The translations under genes were made by a program, and so were the position numbers. A stretch of DNA of 27,877 nt from Mesaphorura yosii (taxonomy: Eukaryota > Arthropoda > Collembola > Poduromorpha > Tullbergiidae), in NCBI GenBank assembly GCA_009869945.1, contig WIXG01000665.1, positions 1 to 27,877 on the forward strand, read 5' to 3'. This document shows positions 1 to 12,542 of this stretch, one piece after another (positions within the stretch are counted from its first letter, which is position 1; each line of letters opens with the position of its first letter). Under the pieces are notes generated by a model. It saw nothing but the letters and a program-made list of their open reading frames with translations, made no database searches and had not been told where the DNA came from.

Positions 1-46
1 ATGAAGCAGTGTCCAATTGTGTTTAAAAAATAAACCGTGACACACG

Positions 47-80
<34 letters not shown>

Positions 81-81
81 G
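47..81. repeat. (GACA)n microsatellite
   Basis: About eight perfect copies of the tetranucleotide GACA run from 47 to 78, with a degenerate end. It is a simple-sequence repeat with no visible link to a gene; the next gene starts 210 bases downstream. The rest of 1-290 holds only presumed upstream and 5' UTR sequence of that gene. Confidence 0.95.
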
Positions 82-290
82 AATTGCGAATGCATAAGCA
101 CATTACGATGTGCTAATAATTATTAATAATAATCCCTGCTTGGGTTGGTGTGTGCTGCTGACATGCAACAATAATTACAAAAGCATAGATTTTGGTTTGG
201 TCATCTGTGATTATACCCAATTTGACCTCTTCAGAGTGTTCGGACATTTAGGTTCTACGTGACTGTCGTCGTGCTGTTTAGTGAACGAAA

Positions 291-476
291 ATGAATTCCA
301 TCCTGATCATCGGTATGCTGGCCACTGCATTTTATCATGCAACCTCTGGGCTCTTAGCTCCAAATTCTGCACCCAGAGGATATGTCATGAATACTGCAAC
401 CAAAGGAATTGCGGAGGGTGTGAGTGAAACTGTTCAAGACAAAGTAAAGAAAGGTTTCCTGGCCTGTAGTTTCTAG
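291..476 (+). CDS. Small secreted peptide, 3' end uncertain
   Basis: The ATG at 291 has a good arthropod context (ACGAAA before it) and opens with a signal peptide (residues 1 to about 20, a hydrophobic core of I, L, G, M and A). The unspliced frame gives 61 residues and stops at 474-476. A good 3' splice site (pyrimidine-rich, TTTAG) ends at 492, and three upstream donors could pair with it. GTGAGT at 418 gives a 75-base intron and a short tail ending TKKSLL. GTAAAG at 444 (49 bases) or GTTTCC at 453 (40 bases) gives a tail reading KKVCFNDTDKCF and a stop at 535-537. AATAAA at 659-664 fits a transcript end. I do not recognise the protein; a secreted or neuropeptide-like product is inferred from the signal peptide and size only. 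Confidence 0.45.
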   Translation: MNSILIIGMLATAFYHATSGLLAPNSAPRGYVMNTATKGIAEGVSETVQDKVKKGFLACSF

Positions 477-658
477 TTTCTGTTTACTTTAGGTACCAAA
501 AAAAGTTTGCTTTAATGATACCGATAAGTGTTTCTGAATCGTATTTCGTACCCGAAGCCAACTGGAACATAAATACACTCATGACTTCAAAGATTAAACT
601 GTGTGAAGTACTTTCTAAGGTTTGTTTTTGACGACGTCTTAATTTCTTATTTGACCTC

Positions 659-664
659 AATAAA
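659..664 (+). terminator. Poly(A) signal AATAAA of the small secreted peptide gene
   Basis: AATAAA lies 183 bases after the unspliced stop at 476 and 122 after the spliced stop at 537, a normal 3' UTR length for this window. Confidence 0.5.
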
Positions 665-1605
665 TTACGCTGTTATTCCTGAGTTGATTCTTTGTTTTTC
701 CTTATATAAATACTGCCTTAAACTATCATAATAAATATTGCCGTTTCGCCTAAATTACCGACGAGCCAGTTTTAACAAAAAGTTAACGCAGGTAACAAAT
801 GTAAGTACAAAGAGAACAAAGACGTAAATACAAGGCATAAATTACTTTTATGGCACTTCAAGATCTTGATGCTGACGCCACCATTTTAAGTAAATGTTCT
901 CATTTCTCTGAACATCATCACTCATCACTTCATCACGTGGAATTCAATCATGAAATCGAAAGCTGACCAAGTCGCACAAAATTTTGACATTTGAAATTAC
1001 AGCTACAAATGCCGAGGTCCACTAGTTTGTCCACTATTAGGAATTTTGCAAGGTCGTTAATTTCTAACAGCAAAATGTGTGAGTTATCCCTTCCTTATGA
1101 ACTTCTGCTTGTAACTCATTGGGTGGGATTAACAAGGAGCACACGTCCCTTCCATTGTGTCTGGTTACGACTACTGAAATTACCACGCTCAAATTGATCA
1201 AAATCGCTCTGCACTACTTAAAATTCGGTGCGAAGGCCAAAAGTTTTGATTCATCCCAATTCCAGTCAGTAGGCGACGGAGCAGTCACTGGAAAAGGAGC
1301 CGTGGAACTAAAATATTAAAAAGTGCTGAGTGAGTGCGGATGTCTCATAGTTCAGAGATATAATGCCCAGTAAGAATGACAGACAGAGCAAGAAAGCTGT
1401 AATTTAATTATGTTTGATACGTTATCTTTATCTTGGCTGCTGCGAACGGAACTGAGCCATGAAATAAAGCAGGAATTAATATTGTCTTTAGTTCCAGACA
1501 CCCAGTTCCAGTATTATGGGTTTATTTTCTCGCCTTCGTTAATAGTCTTATAGCAGCAGTCGCTTGTCACAATTCGTTAGCACCAGTTCTGGACAAAACA
1601 AAAAC
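665..1605. other. Intergenic stretch, no gene supported
   Basis: Short frames around 991-1319 overlap one another, lack splice support or a clean start, and match no family I know. An E-box-like CACGTG is at 934-939. The last part is presumably 5' flank and 5' UTR of the gene starting at 1606. Confidence 0.5.
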
Positions 1606-2696
1606 ATGCATCGATTGTTGCAAGTTGCTTTGTTGCATATACTCCTGTTAATTTTGCTTATTTCGGCGTCATTGGCGAGACCAAGCGACGACGAACTGGG
1701 ATCTCAGTCAAGGCTTGAAGAACTTGCCGTTTTAAGGTGAGGAGCTACTGGGGCCACTCTTTTATTTAACTTGGTACAGATTTTAGGACTAAAATGGCGA
1801 TAAAACTATTCAAGCAGCAACCAGCTATTCGAGGTTTATAAAGACGGCCCAAATGAGCCAACACCAGTGGTTGTCAACCTAAAGCCTCCGGCCCAGCATA
1901 ATAATCATGATTTCGACTTTGAGCAGTGGAACACGCTGACAATTTGCACCGTAATAGCAGCGATAACATTTCTCTTGGTGTGGGTGATATTTTGGCTCAT
2001 ATTTCACACAGAATCAGTGGAATTTCAAAGTAAGTTCCTCCGTCTGAGTCATACTGATTTTTGCCGATTGTGATTTCATGTTCTTACATATTCATATCAT
2101 GTCCACAGAGACTCAGCAGAATCACACGAATAATGTCGTGCTCAAGAATTATGGCGCCGAATCACACGACACACCAGCCGACAACAGGAAGTCGACGGCC
2201 AGCTCAAAGTCTCCAGATGCAAAGGCTAGCAAAAAGAAATCCAACAAGAATGCAAAGAAACAACCCATGCATGCCCTTGCAAGCAATACAATCAGCGGGG
2301 CACGCGTGACGCACTCGATCGCACTGATGCCACTCCCTCGAATCTTGGAGAACAACGGGAATGGAAATCCAGACGAAACCCAGGAATTGTTCATCGCCGA
2401 GTCGTGTGAAGATGTTGCCGTTCAATGTGAGGACGAGGACGCAGACTTTGACTGTGAGACCATTTCCGGAAAGAACGTTGATAATTTATCAAACATTAAC
2501 TTGTATCACGGGTCAACGGTGGGCAGCACAGGTGAGTTGAAGTTTTTGAAGCGAGCAACCATAATCTCATGTGTCGTGTCTTGGTGTTGCTCAAAAAAGC
2601 TTTAACTCTTCGTATTTCTTGTGCATGTATACAGGGACTGTGTCTCAGATTGTGGTGCAGTTGGACGAATCGTACGAGAATATTCCTATAAATTAA
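1606..2696 (+). CDS. Type I single-pass membrane protein (family member A), 276 aa
   Basis: Exons 1606-1736, 1815-2029, 2109-2531 and 2635-2696; introns of 78, 79 and 103 bases in phases 2, 1 and 1. Residues 1-24 are a Leu/Ile-rich signal peptide, probably cut after SASLA. A short acidic ectodomain follows, then a transmembrane segment at about 85-107 (rich in I, A, F, L, V and W). The cytoplasmic tail of about 165 residues has a Lys-rich patch near 154-166, an acidic patch near 218-237, and ends DESYENIPIN. YEN fits the Y-x-N pattern bound by Grb2-type SH2 domains, but that is only a motif match. The first acceptor is a NAGNAG (AAGCAG), so one Ser may be optional. Shares its exon plan with four genes further right. 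Function unknown. Confidence 0.7.
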
Positions 2697-2810
2697 TTAG
2701 TTGCTTAGTTCTTGTGCTGGTGTTCAGTTAGTAGAATTAGTACATAGGCTAGGCCGAATAAGTTGGTACAATTTTGTAATTCATCATTGAGCTAATTACA
2801 ATAATCGAGA

Positions 2811-2816
2811 AATAAA
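2811..2816 (+). terminator. Poly(A) signal AATAAA of gene A
   Basis: AATAAA 115 bases after the stop at 2696. Confidence 0.6.
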
Positions 2817-3701
2817 GCTCCAGAATTTCGGAAACGAACATGCAGTCTCAATTCTATGAAGCCACGACCATCACGACGCCACAACGACGGTGCGCTACAT
2901 TGACGGCATGAGCCGCCAATTCATTCTTGAATTGTGCAATTGTTGCCAGAAATGAGACAAACAATTTTTTGCGAGATTGCGAGTGGAGTGATTCTGATTC
3001 TTTGCTGTACTATTTGCCATTGTTTCAAGTTACAAGAATGAAGCATATACATGAAAGATGCTCACTTCGTTACTTCGATCACGTACACAAGTACGCAGTC
3101 GCTGAGACGAGCTCGAGACTCTGTGAGGCCACACAAAATGTAAATAATCATGAATTCATCCTCATTCGTACTGCAGGCGGACAGCGGGAAGGACATCAAG
3201 TTGGAATTTCTTATCGTAAATAGTAAATATTGATCTTCCTCGTGTCCATTAACGGATACACAAGAATAAGTAAGTTTAACGTTAAGTGAGGTTCAAGAGC
3301 AGGATTGCATTTGCAAACAATGAACGTGAACTATTGAACAGCACGTGAAGTGTTCATCGGTCTTTTATTACGGTCGTGGGACCTCATCGTCGGTTTTGGA
3401 ACTTTGGAACATTCTGCCAAGTCCTGTGAGATCTAAGGTTGGTGTTTGGATAGCAATACCCATAGCTTACTGGTACTGAGATTAATCTAATCTGTATTTA
3501 ATTGTCAAAAAATCGCTTGCTATTCCATGTGAGATCGAATGAATATCAAGATGTCGTGCTTACAGGTGGCAATTCTCGTCGATCATAATTCTCACATCTG
3601 TACACCCTTTGCTACCGACACCTAACCATTTCAACTCCTAGTTGGTGTACAAATAAGCACAGTAGAAATTAGAGGAGAAGGTTAGCAGAGCTTCTTGGAG
3701 A
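2817..3701. other. Intergenic stretch upstream of AMPK alpha
   Basis: A 98-codon frame at 2927-3223 has no ATG at its start and no splice support. A non-coding first exon of the AMPK gene may lie here (a GTTGGT donor-like site follows an AG near 3438), but this cannot be shown from sequence alone. A CACGTG E-box is at 3342-3347. Confidence 0.4.
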
Positions 3702-6163
<2,462 letters not shown>

Positions 6164-6378
6164 ATACATAAATATCGCCATATGCGTGAAGAGACAAGGC
6201 AAACAAGGCGGCGATGAAGAAGCAGGCGAATCTCTTCGTATTAAGCAAAATGGATCCGAGTGAATTCTGGTATTATCCAATTCCAGTTGAGCACACTAGT
6301 TCTAAGTTCCAAGCATCTAACATTAGACGTAGATAACGAATATTAGATGCCAAATATTTTATTGAACATGTCTTTAGA

Positions 6379-6384
6379 AATAAA
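6379..6384 (+). terminator. Poly(A) signal AATAAA of AMPK alpha
   Basis: AATAAA 216 bases after the stop at 6163. The next gene is convergent, ending at 6834. Confidence 0.6.
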
Positions 6385-6833
6385 TTGACATTCGCATTGT
6401 GATTGTGAGATTGGGCGCTTGCTTTCACCGCTTTCACTTGGCTTTGGTTTGAAAGCCGACAACATTTTGCGATAAATTTAGAACAAGGACAGCATGTAAA
6501 CAAGGTAAAGCCTTGCTGAGTTTATTTTTGCTTTTATTTTAAAATCGAATTTCATGTAAATTACACAAAATGTTCTTAGTCAGTTCTTCACATGCGCATG
6601 CAGCTTAGCTGCGAACTTCTTACTTCATTTACAAAATTAATATTTTGTCAGCACAAATGATTTCAACTCAAGAGTTAATTCATAAAATTACAACCAGCAT
6701 ATTTGAAGCCTGGCTGGTACACGGCGTGATTTAAAATTCGCACTTATAAAACAGGTTAAAAAGTTCCTAAAACCTAAAAGTACAGCCCGAGTGCCATGCC
6801 CTTCAGAATTCGGAATTGATGCTTGTGCTTGAT
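6385..6833. other. Gap between two convergent genes
   Basis: Holds the presumed 3' ends of AMPK alpha (plus) and ELOF1 (minus). No convincing reading frame was seen, and no clear AATAAA for ELOF1. Confidence 0.5.
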
Positions 6834-7082
6834 TTAATTTGCGCTTTCACACGCATCAATCCAGTCATTATACACGTCGATTGGTTCCGAGAGATAGTTG
6901 ATGGTTGTATTAAAACACTCCGTGCAGACGCGGCACGTAATTCTTGCGGTATTCCTGCTCTTGTCCATCTTGACTTCACAGCTCTTCTCGTGGTTACAAA
7001 ATGGGCAGTTAAATTGTGATTCCAGTGGCTCAATGGCTCTGGTCTTGGGTGGTGGCTTCCTCTTGCTCTTCTTTTTGCCCAT
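6834..7082 (-). CDS. ELOF1: Transcription elongation factor 1 homolog, 82 aa
   Basis: ELOF1/Elf1 is a small zinc-ribbon protein that rides on RNA polymerase II, helping passage through nucleosomes and transcription-coupled repair. The coding part is one exon, with the start at 7082 chosen because it gives the family N-terminus [13 protein letters not shown]; the frame is open further upstream, but that part is 5' UTR. Zinc ligands are Cys26, Cys29, Cys50 and Cys53 (CPFC and CRVC). The family signatures [16 protein letters not shown] and [17 protein letters not shown] are present, and the length matches the family's usual 82-84. A likely 5' UTR intron (111 bases, minus strand, 7223 to 7113; donor CAG/GTAAAA, acceptor CCCAG) ends 30 bases before the start codon. 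Transcribed toward AMPK alpha. Confidence 0.95.
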   Translation of the reverse strand: MGKKKSKRKPPPKTRAIEPLESQFNCPFCNHEKSCEVKMDKSRNTARITCRVCTECFNTTINYLSEPIDVYNDWIDACESAN

Positions 7083-7112
7083 TTCGAAGCACGAGACAGC
7101 AAAAAAGCGAAC

Positions 7113-7223
7113 CTGGGAATTTATTGACAAGGGTGGAATCGTCAATTCCGATTACAAATTCACAGAAGCGAATACAAATGAAATCCCTCAGAAAGATTGG
7201 AGAAGTTTGAATTGCGATTTTAC
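7113..7223 (-). other. Probable 5' UTR intron of ELOF1
   Basis: Minus-strand donor CAG/GTAAAA and acceptor TTCCCAG bracket 111 AT-rich bases just upstream of the ELOF1 start. Its removal would drop stops and leave a short leader. Confidence 0.5.
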
Positions 7224-8010
7224 CTGTTCGAAGGACAATGCAAATTACGAATACGAATAAGTTCAATAATTAAAAAATTAAAACCGAGAAGCTTTGGGTT
7301 TGTAAGTAAAAGGTTGTACTTGAGAATTTTCTAATTCGCGGGGTATCAAAATCATAACAAAAGAATAAATACTGCAAACGGGGATTCTCAAATACTTTCT
7401 ACATGTTAAAATACAGCCGTCTATCTTTCAATTGCGTTTCACACCGCCTAAAATCGAAATACTGTTCCCTTCAGCGATTGTTTACGTAACCAACTTGCTA
7501 ACTTTAATACCATTGCTTGCATAAGATGCCATAATTTGCCAATGCGAGCGGCGACTGCGAGCCGTCATATTCTGATCTTGCGGTGCGGTGTAGTTCAGTT
7601 CACATTTACATTTCGCAAGCCGCTCCTGCCCTATTGCCAATTGCATTGCGGTGCAACGTGAGATAGTTTCAAGGTTACAGCGTCATCTCATCAGTGCAAA
7701 ACGTTCCGGCGACTACTGGTCACTGGCACTGGCCTTGAAATCCCAATCAGTCGTTACACAACCGGCGGCGGCCAGTGCAAACTCGTGATCAGTGACCGTG
7801 ACCGTTGTTGAGCAGTTGCTGGGTTGGGAATTTCCAAGGGCAGAAGGGTCGATCTTGTAGTGTCCTCACTTGACGTCAAGTTTCCAAGTACCAGAGGACT
7901 GAGAACTTTGTAAAACGTTTTGCACCAGCAATGGACTTCTTGTTACATAACACACTTGACAGGCTATATACTATTAGCTACTGGTGCTGTTCCAGACAAT
8001 TCCGAAATTG
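7224..8010. other. Divergent intergenic region of ELOF1 and the methyltransferase
   Basis: Both flanking genes are transcribed away from this stretch, so it should hold both promoters. No coding frame or repeat was seen. Only the TATA/Inr pair at 8011-8049 could be picked out. Confidence 0.5.
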
Positions 8011-8049
8011 TATAAATATAGAACCCAACCACATGCTAAATTATCAGAG
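8011..8049 (+). promoter_or_regulatory. TATA box and initiator of the METTL7-like gene
   Basis: TATAAATA at 8011-8018 is followed about 33 bases later by an initiator-like TCAG at 8044-8047 (context TTATCAGAGT). This is the usual arthropod spacing and would give a 5' UTR of about 190 bases before the ATG at 8236. Confidence 0.5.
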
Positions 8050-8235
8050 TGCATTCAGCGCTTCTACCGGTACCAGCAAACCATCATAAATCGATAGCGT
8101 ATCTCTCTTGCATAGAATTGAGTCCAGTGTCGGATTTTTCGTAACTCTCTGCCTGCCTTCACTGCAGTACTTTTCGGTTTTTCTAACCAGTATTCATAAT
8201 CAAGACAAGCACGAAGCAAGTGGAAACTCATCGAG

Positions 8236-9359
8236 ATGGAGTCATCATGGGGTTTCTGGAGCTGGCTGTTTTATGCAGGGCTCCCAGGCACATTCGTTGC
8301 GATTTATCTTCTCAAGGCGTATTGCCGGCCGTTCGAGAATTGGTTAGTCTGGTTTTACGAGTTGAAATACGTTGCTTGAAATATGTTTAATGCCAATTCT
8401 GAATGCAGGTGGTACACAAATGTGTCGATCAGGGTAGCGCCCAACTTTGTCAAACACCATTCAGACCACGGGCACGGTCACAGTCATGATCACGGGCATG
8501 AGCCAAGCCAGGGGCATGGCCATTCTCATAACCACGGCCACAGTGAAACGGTATTGGATAAGCAGGTCGACGACGTGAAGCGAGCTCTTTTCAAAGACCT
8601 GAATCGAATCGTGTCCAAGTCGGAGGACCTCAAGAAAGAAGGGTCAGTCCGAATTCTGGAGATTGGGTCGGGACGAGGTGCTAATTTCAAATATTTTCCG
8701 GAGAAGTGCAACCTCATTGCACTGGATGCATTCGACGGGTATAAGAAAGACCTGTTGGAAAACATGCAGAGGGTAGACATTCAGTTCTAAAGGCATGCCA
8801 CAGATTCACAACTTGTAAATTAATCATACGCTCTTGCATGCACTCATTTCAGTTTCCAGGAATCCGTTTGGAGAAGTTTGTGCACCAGCCCGGAGAGAAC
8901 ATGGAAGGTATCACAGACTCCAGCGTTGACGTCGTGATTGGGACGACGGTCTTCTGCCAAGTGAAAGACATGAAAAAGGTGCTGAGTGAAGTCAAGCGTG
9001 TTCTGGTGCCGGTAAGTTTTTTCTGAAAGGCCTCATAAAGTTCTTGGTTTACTTCAGCTTCGTAAGATCTAAAATTCACATCTAAGGGTGGACGATTTTA
9101 CTACATTGAGCACATCGCCGCGCAGCCGTGGACATGGACATTCTTCTTTCAAACATTGTTAACCAAGTCCATGATCGTGCCACTGCTTACACAAGGGCAC
9201 TTGGACCGACACATGGACCTCGACATACTGAAGGCTGGTTTCTCGAATGTTGACCAGAAATACATTGACATCCATCGTGGTAATGCATCGGCCTGGTCAT
9301 GGAGCATGTGGATGATGAGCTTGGGGAGGAGAAATGTGGTGGGAGTCGCAACCAAGTAG
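8236..9359 (+). CDS. METTL7-like membrane methyltransferase with His-rich insert, 300 aa
   Basis: Exons 8236-8342, 8409-8772, 8853-9011 and 9087-9359 (introns 66, 80 and 75 bases). Class I SAM-dependent methyltransferase of the METTL7/TMT1 group, whose known members are anchored to ER or lipid-droplet membranes, with human ones acting on thiols. A hydrophobic N-terminal segment (about 5-28, rich in W, L, F and A) would be the anchor. Motif I ILEIGSGRGANF is at 118-129; the acidic turn LIALDAFD and DSSVDVVIGT (motif IV region), then GGRFYYIEHIAAQPW, follow the family order. Odd: residues 52-80 are a His/Gly/Ser/Asp run (about 14 His) placed between anchor and catalytic domain, like the metal-binding loops of zinc transporters. 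The usual family length is about 245, so the insert explains much of the extra size. The methyl acceptor is not predictable. Confidence 0.85.
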
Positions 9360-9452
9360 AACTGAAGACATTCTACGACCCCCAAAACATTATTACTACT
9401 ACGATTCTTGTAAATTGCTAGTTTTATTGTTAATGCACATCTATTTGCATTC

Positions 9453-9458
9453 AATAAA
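9453..9458 (+). terminator. Poly(A) signal AATAAA of the METTL7-like gene
   Basis: AATAAA 94 bases after the stop at 9359; the next gene is convergent. Confidence 0.6.
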
Positions 9459-9609
9459 GTGAAATGATTCATGATACTACGCCTTTAAAATTATTACAGT
9501 AAAAAGTTTGACCCAAGCACATATGGAAGTTAGCAGTTATTGGAATCAATCTTTGGAATGAAAGGCACCATAAATTACATCCTCAGTCCCATTTTGTGAT
9601 AATATCTTG

Positions 9610-10065
9610 TTAAACTTGCAGAGTCCACAGAAACTCTTTCATTTTCCCCGAGTCATTGGCAGCCGTTGAGCATGCGATGATTTTGTAGCCCATTTCGACC
9701 AAATAGTTGAGGTATTTGGTGCACAAGTCAATGGGCGGTGACTCGCTCTCGAAAGCGGCGATGAGGCCGTCCACCTGAACGGCTGATTTGATTATTGTAG
9801 CCTTGGAGCAGTTGACGGTTCCCTTACGCAGTCCCTCCTTGCAACTGACGAAGTAAGGGAACTCCTTGATGAATTTGTCGCCCTTGGAGTACACGAGCCC
9901 GTGGATCTTAATGTCCCAGGCGAGGTCCAGCCTTGATGGAGCATTGGGATCCGAGTAGTTCTCTCGCCGTAAACTGTTTCAGAAAAGGAGTGTGTTAAAC
10001 AATGTCACTTTATAGCTATAGGTAGAAGCTGATGGAGAAGCTTACCATAAAGTAAGAACAGACAT
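9610..10065 (-). CDS. Small protein, possibly GFRP-like, 127 aa
   Basis: Two exons on the minus strand: 10065-10046 (only 20 bases, MSVLTL plus two bases) and 9973-9610, joined over a 72-base intron with donor GTAAGC and acceptor GAAACAG. The product begins MSVLTLCLRRENYSD and has no signal peptide or membrane segment. Residues 45-127 (from FPYFVSCK, through SPPID, to LVEMGYKIIACS and the final FLWTLQV) recall GTP cyclohydrolase I feedback regulatory protein, 84 residues, which has PYLL near its start, DPP, then a Leu-rich helix, GFRVLS and LVWCL. If right, it would regulate tetrahydrobiopterin synthesis, with about 44 extra N-terminal residues. The match is by eye and weak; the gene itself is better supported than its identity. 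Confidence 0.6.
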
Positions 10066-12542
10066 TCTCAGCGTAGCCGCCAGTGCCTTGCCTAAGCAAG
10101 TTCTTCCGAGGTAATTAAATTTCTGATTCAGTGCCTGGACACTGACACCAGGATCGAGTCCGTGAATCTGTCTGTCAAAGAGTTAAATAATGTAATTTAT
10201 AAATACAAGATTCTAAAGTTTGTGTGCGCACGGCTCTGTTTGCCACTATTTCAAATCTGCTTTGAAAATATGAGCACAGTTCTTACTCACCTTATGCAAG
10301 GCTTGCGTGAAACGAATCTTTGTTGTCCGTACCTTTGGGACTGTGATTACTCAATGGTCAGTTAACGTTAGCAGTACACTTCAAAGGAGCGGAAATTCTC
10401 CACTCCTAATCAAGAGCATTACTCATGAATGTAGAGAGAGGTTCATCTCTAAGCTTAAAGTCATAAGTTGCATATGACCCCGAACCCTGGCCACACGAAG
10501 AGGTCACGAGTCACGACTTCCCTACTGACTTAGTTTCCTTATCCGTTAGTGTCTTTGATGGACTGCACTGATCAAATCTGTGCGCTGACAACAAAATCTG
10601 ACGAAAATGCCCATTCAGTTGTCCTTTTCCTCACGTCCGCTTCGAAGCATTTGTTCTCAAATGACCCTTGTACATCGCATCTTCTTCGCATCCGTCCATT
10701 ATTCTCTGATTTGCAAACAATGTGAGTAAGAATTCGTAATTTCGTAACATGGATTCAGCAAGTCCCGTCTCAGGCGAATCGCATAAGTCAAGTCGCTAAA
10801 GAGCTAAAATTCTCTTTCTCGTATGCGATTTATGAGAACGTGATTTTTGCATCGCTCATCAGAACGCGCGTGTCAAGAAATTTGCTCGTCATTGCAATTA
10901 ATTTAAAATCTTGTATGTCAGAATGTAAATTGAAAAAAGAAAGCACGTTAATCTAGAACACAAGATAGCCGGTATAGGTATATTCACATTTACAGCAGCA
11001 GCATCAAGACCAAAAATGTAACTTTGCTAACAGAAAGCAGACAGCAGGTGATTACAAATCAGAAATCGTACAGCATTCAAATGCTCAACACTTTACCACA
11101 CGCACGCGCGTTGGCACGATGCACTGCCTTGCCTTAATAACCCTGCAATTATTGCAGTCAGTCTCCCAGAATCAGCATCTAAATTAAGTGCACCATAAAC
11201 TTTTTGTATTACTCGTGACTTAAATGACTCGTCAATTGAATTGCATTGCGTCCTTAAACATGTCAAATCGCACACCGTCTCAAACGTCATAACAATCAAC
11301 ATGTCAATCATGTCAAGAGACGCCAAAGTGCATTGCGTTGCGTGGGTCATGCCAGGCGTTTGCATTCGCAGCACAGCAAGTGCACTTAATTACTCATGAA
11401 TCCTGAAGACTGTCAGCACCAGCAGACCGACGAAGATGTTGTCTGATAAGCAGCCTAATTATAAAATTTTACTTGCTCTTTTAACTCCTTTGTTGGAAAC
11501 AATGTAGTGCTCCTTTTGCTCACAATCTTGAACGTTCGTACGCGGACGAGAGAAATTTAAAAGGGGAAGTCTACGTCGAATTCCAACTCGATTGCAACGC
11601 ACTGCCGAGCTAAGCTGAGATTGAGTTGGGGTCAACTTTTTAATAATTCAATGTGCTAAGCCCGTAATACAGTTTTTGGCTTCTTATGCACGCCGCAACG
11701 TAGAAGAGAGGACTCAGCATAGCAAGCCCACATTTTATTATTAGAATTAACGAGTAGTGCGTTATTTATAAACACGTATCATCAGGCAGTCATCAGTCAG
11801 CAAAGTTCAAAGGAACACGAACACGGAACGCTGCAACTGTGCTTGGATTGTGCATAAGAAACTAATCGTTCTTTCTCTTTGTGCTGCGTAATGACAACAA
11901 TCTATTCAGCATTTACTATTTACATCCTCAAGCATCGCATCGTGGTAGGCAGGGGCAAAGTGGTCGCTGGTCGCCGAATTTGCATACAATCTTAAGAACT
12001 GACGGGTTGAGACTCTTGTTGAGGCGTTGAAACCGCTTAGTTAATCGTGAAAAGGTGACATCGGCATTTCAGCTCCGTGTGCATTCAGACATCCGCGTTC
12101 CGTGCTGTCCACACAGCGTCAGTGTCAGTCATTCAGAACGAAATACAGGACGAAATTTTGATGAGATTGTTTAGTTTAAATATTGAGTTAATTGATAAGA
12201 GTTTACACCGCCTTGGACCGGATTACGGACTTAACCAAGGTTTTCCTTACATATATTGCAGTAGGCTACATTTCCACGCTCGTGACTGCAACCTGTGCAC
12301 GCGTTCTGTCGGTCCTATTGTGCAATTGTTCTGGAAACTTGTGTCGTGTCGTACTTTGCTATTGAAAAGATCCAAGGTCGTCATAAATTGTAAATTTCAT
12401 AACTTTATTGGAGTGCAACTGACGAGAACTCTGTTCAGCGAATTCAGACAGTGTGAGATTGCATTTTGCAAGTGGAAGTTGGGAATAATTCGATAGTCGG
12501 AGACATACAACTTGCGCCACACGCACGTGGACTGAGTTGATT
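10066..12542. other. Long region without a supported gene
   Basis: About 2.5 kb. Frames at 10162-10365, 11093-11374 (minus) and 12077-12496 lack an ATG at the start or recognisable protein features, and no splice series joins them. No repeat, tRNA or rRNA was recognised. The left end should hold the promoter of the minus-strand gene at 9610-10065, and the right end that of the gene at 12543. Confidence 0.5.

Noticed and set aside
2927..3223. A 98-codon frame before AMPK alpha
   Set aside because: Starts at TTG and has no recognisable features; more likely upstream or leader sequence.
6816..7260. Plus-strand frames opposite ELOF1, including a 120-codon one
   Set aside because: Shadow of the minus-strand ELOF1 gene, whose zinc-ribbon signature is unmistakable.
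12077..12496. A 139-codon plus-strand frame upstream of gene B
   Set aside because: It begins with GTG rather than ATG, has no domain or signal peptide, and lies in the expected upstream region of gene B. Long for chance, but nothing supports coding.
10066..12542. Possible RNA genes or transposon remnants in the long gap
   Set aside because: No inverted repeats, reverse transcriptase or transposase words, tRNA arms or rRNA stretches were recognised by eye. A covariance-model scan would be needed to exclude small RNAs.
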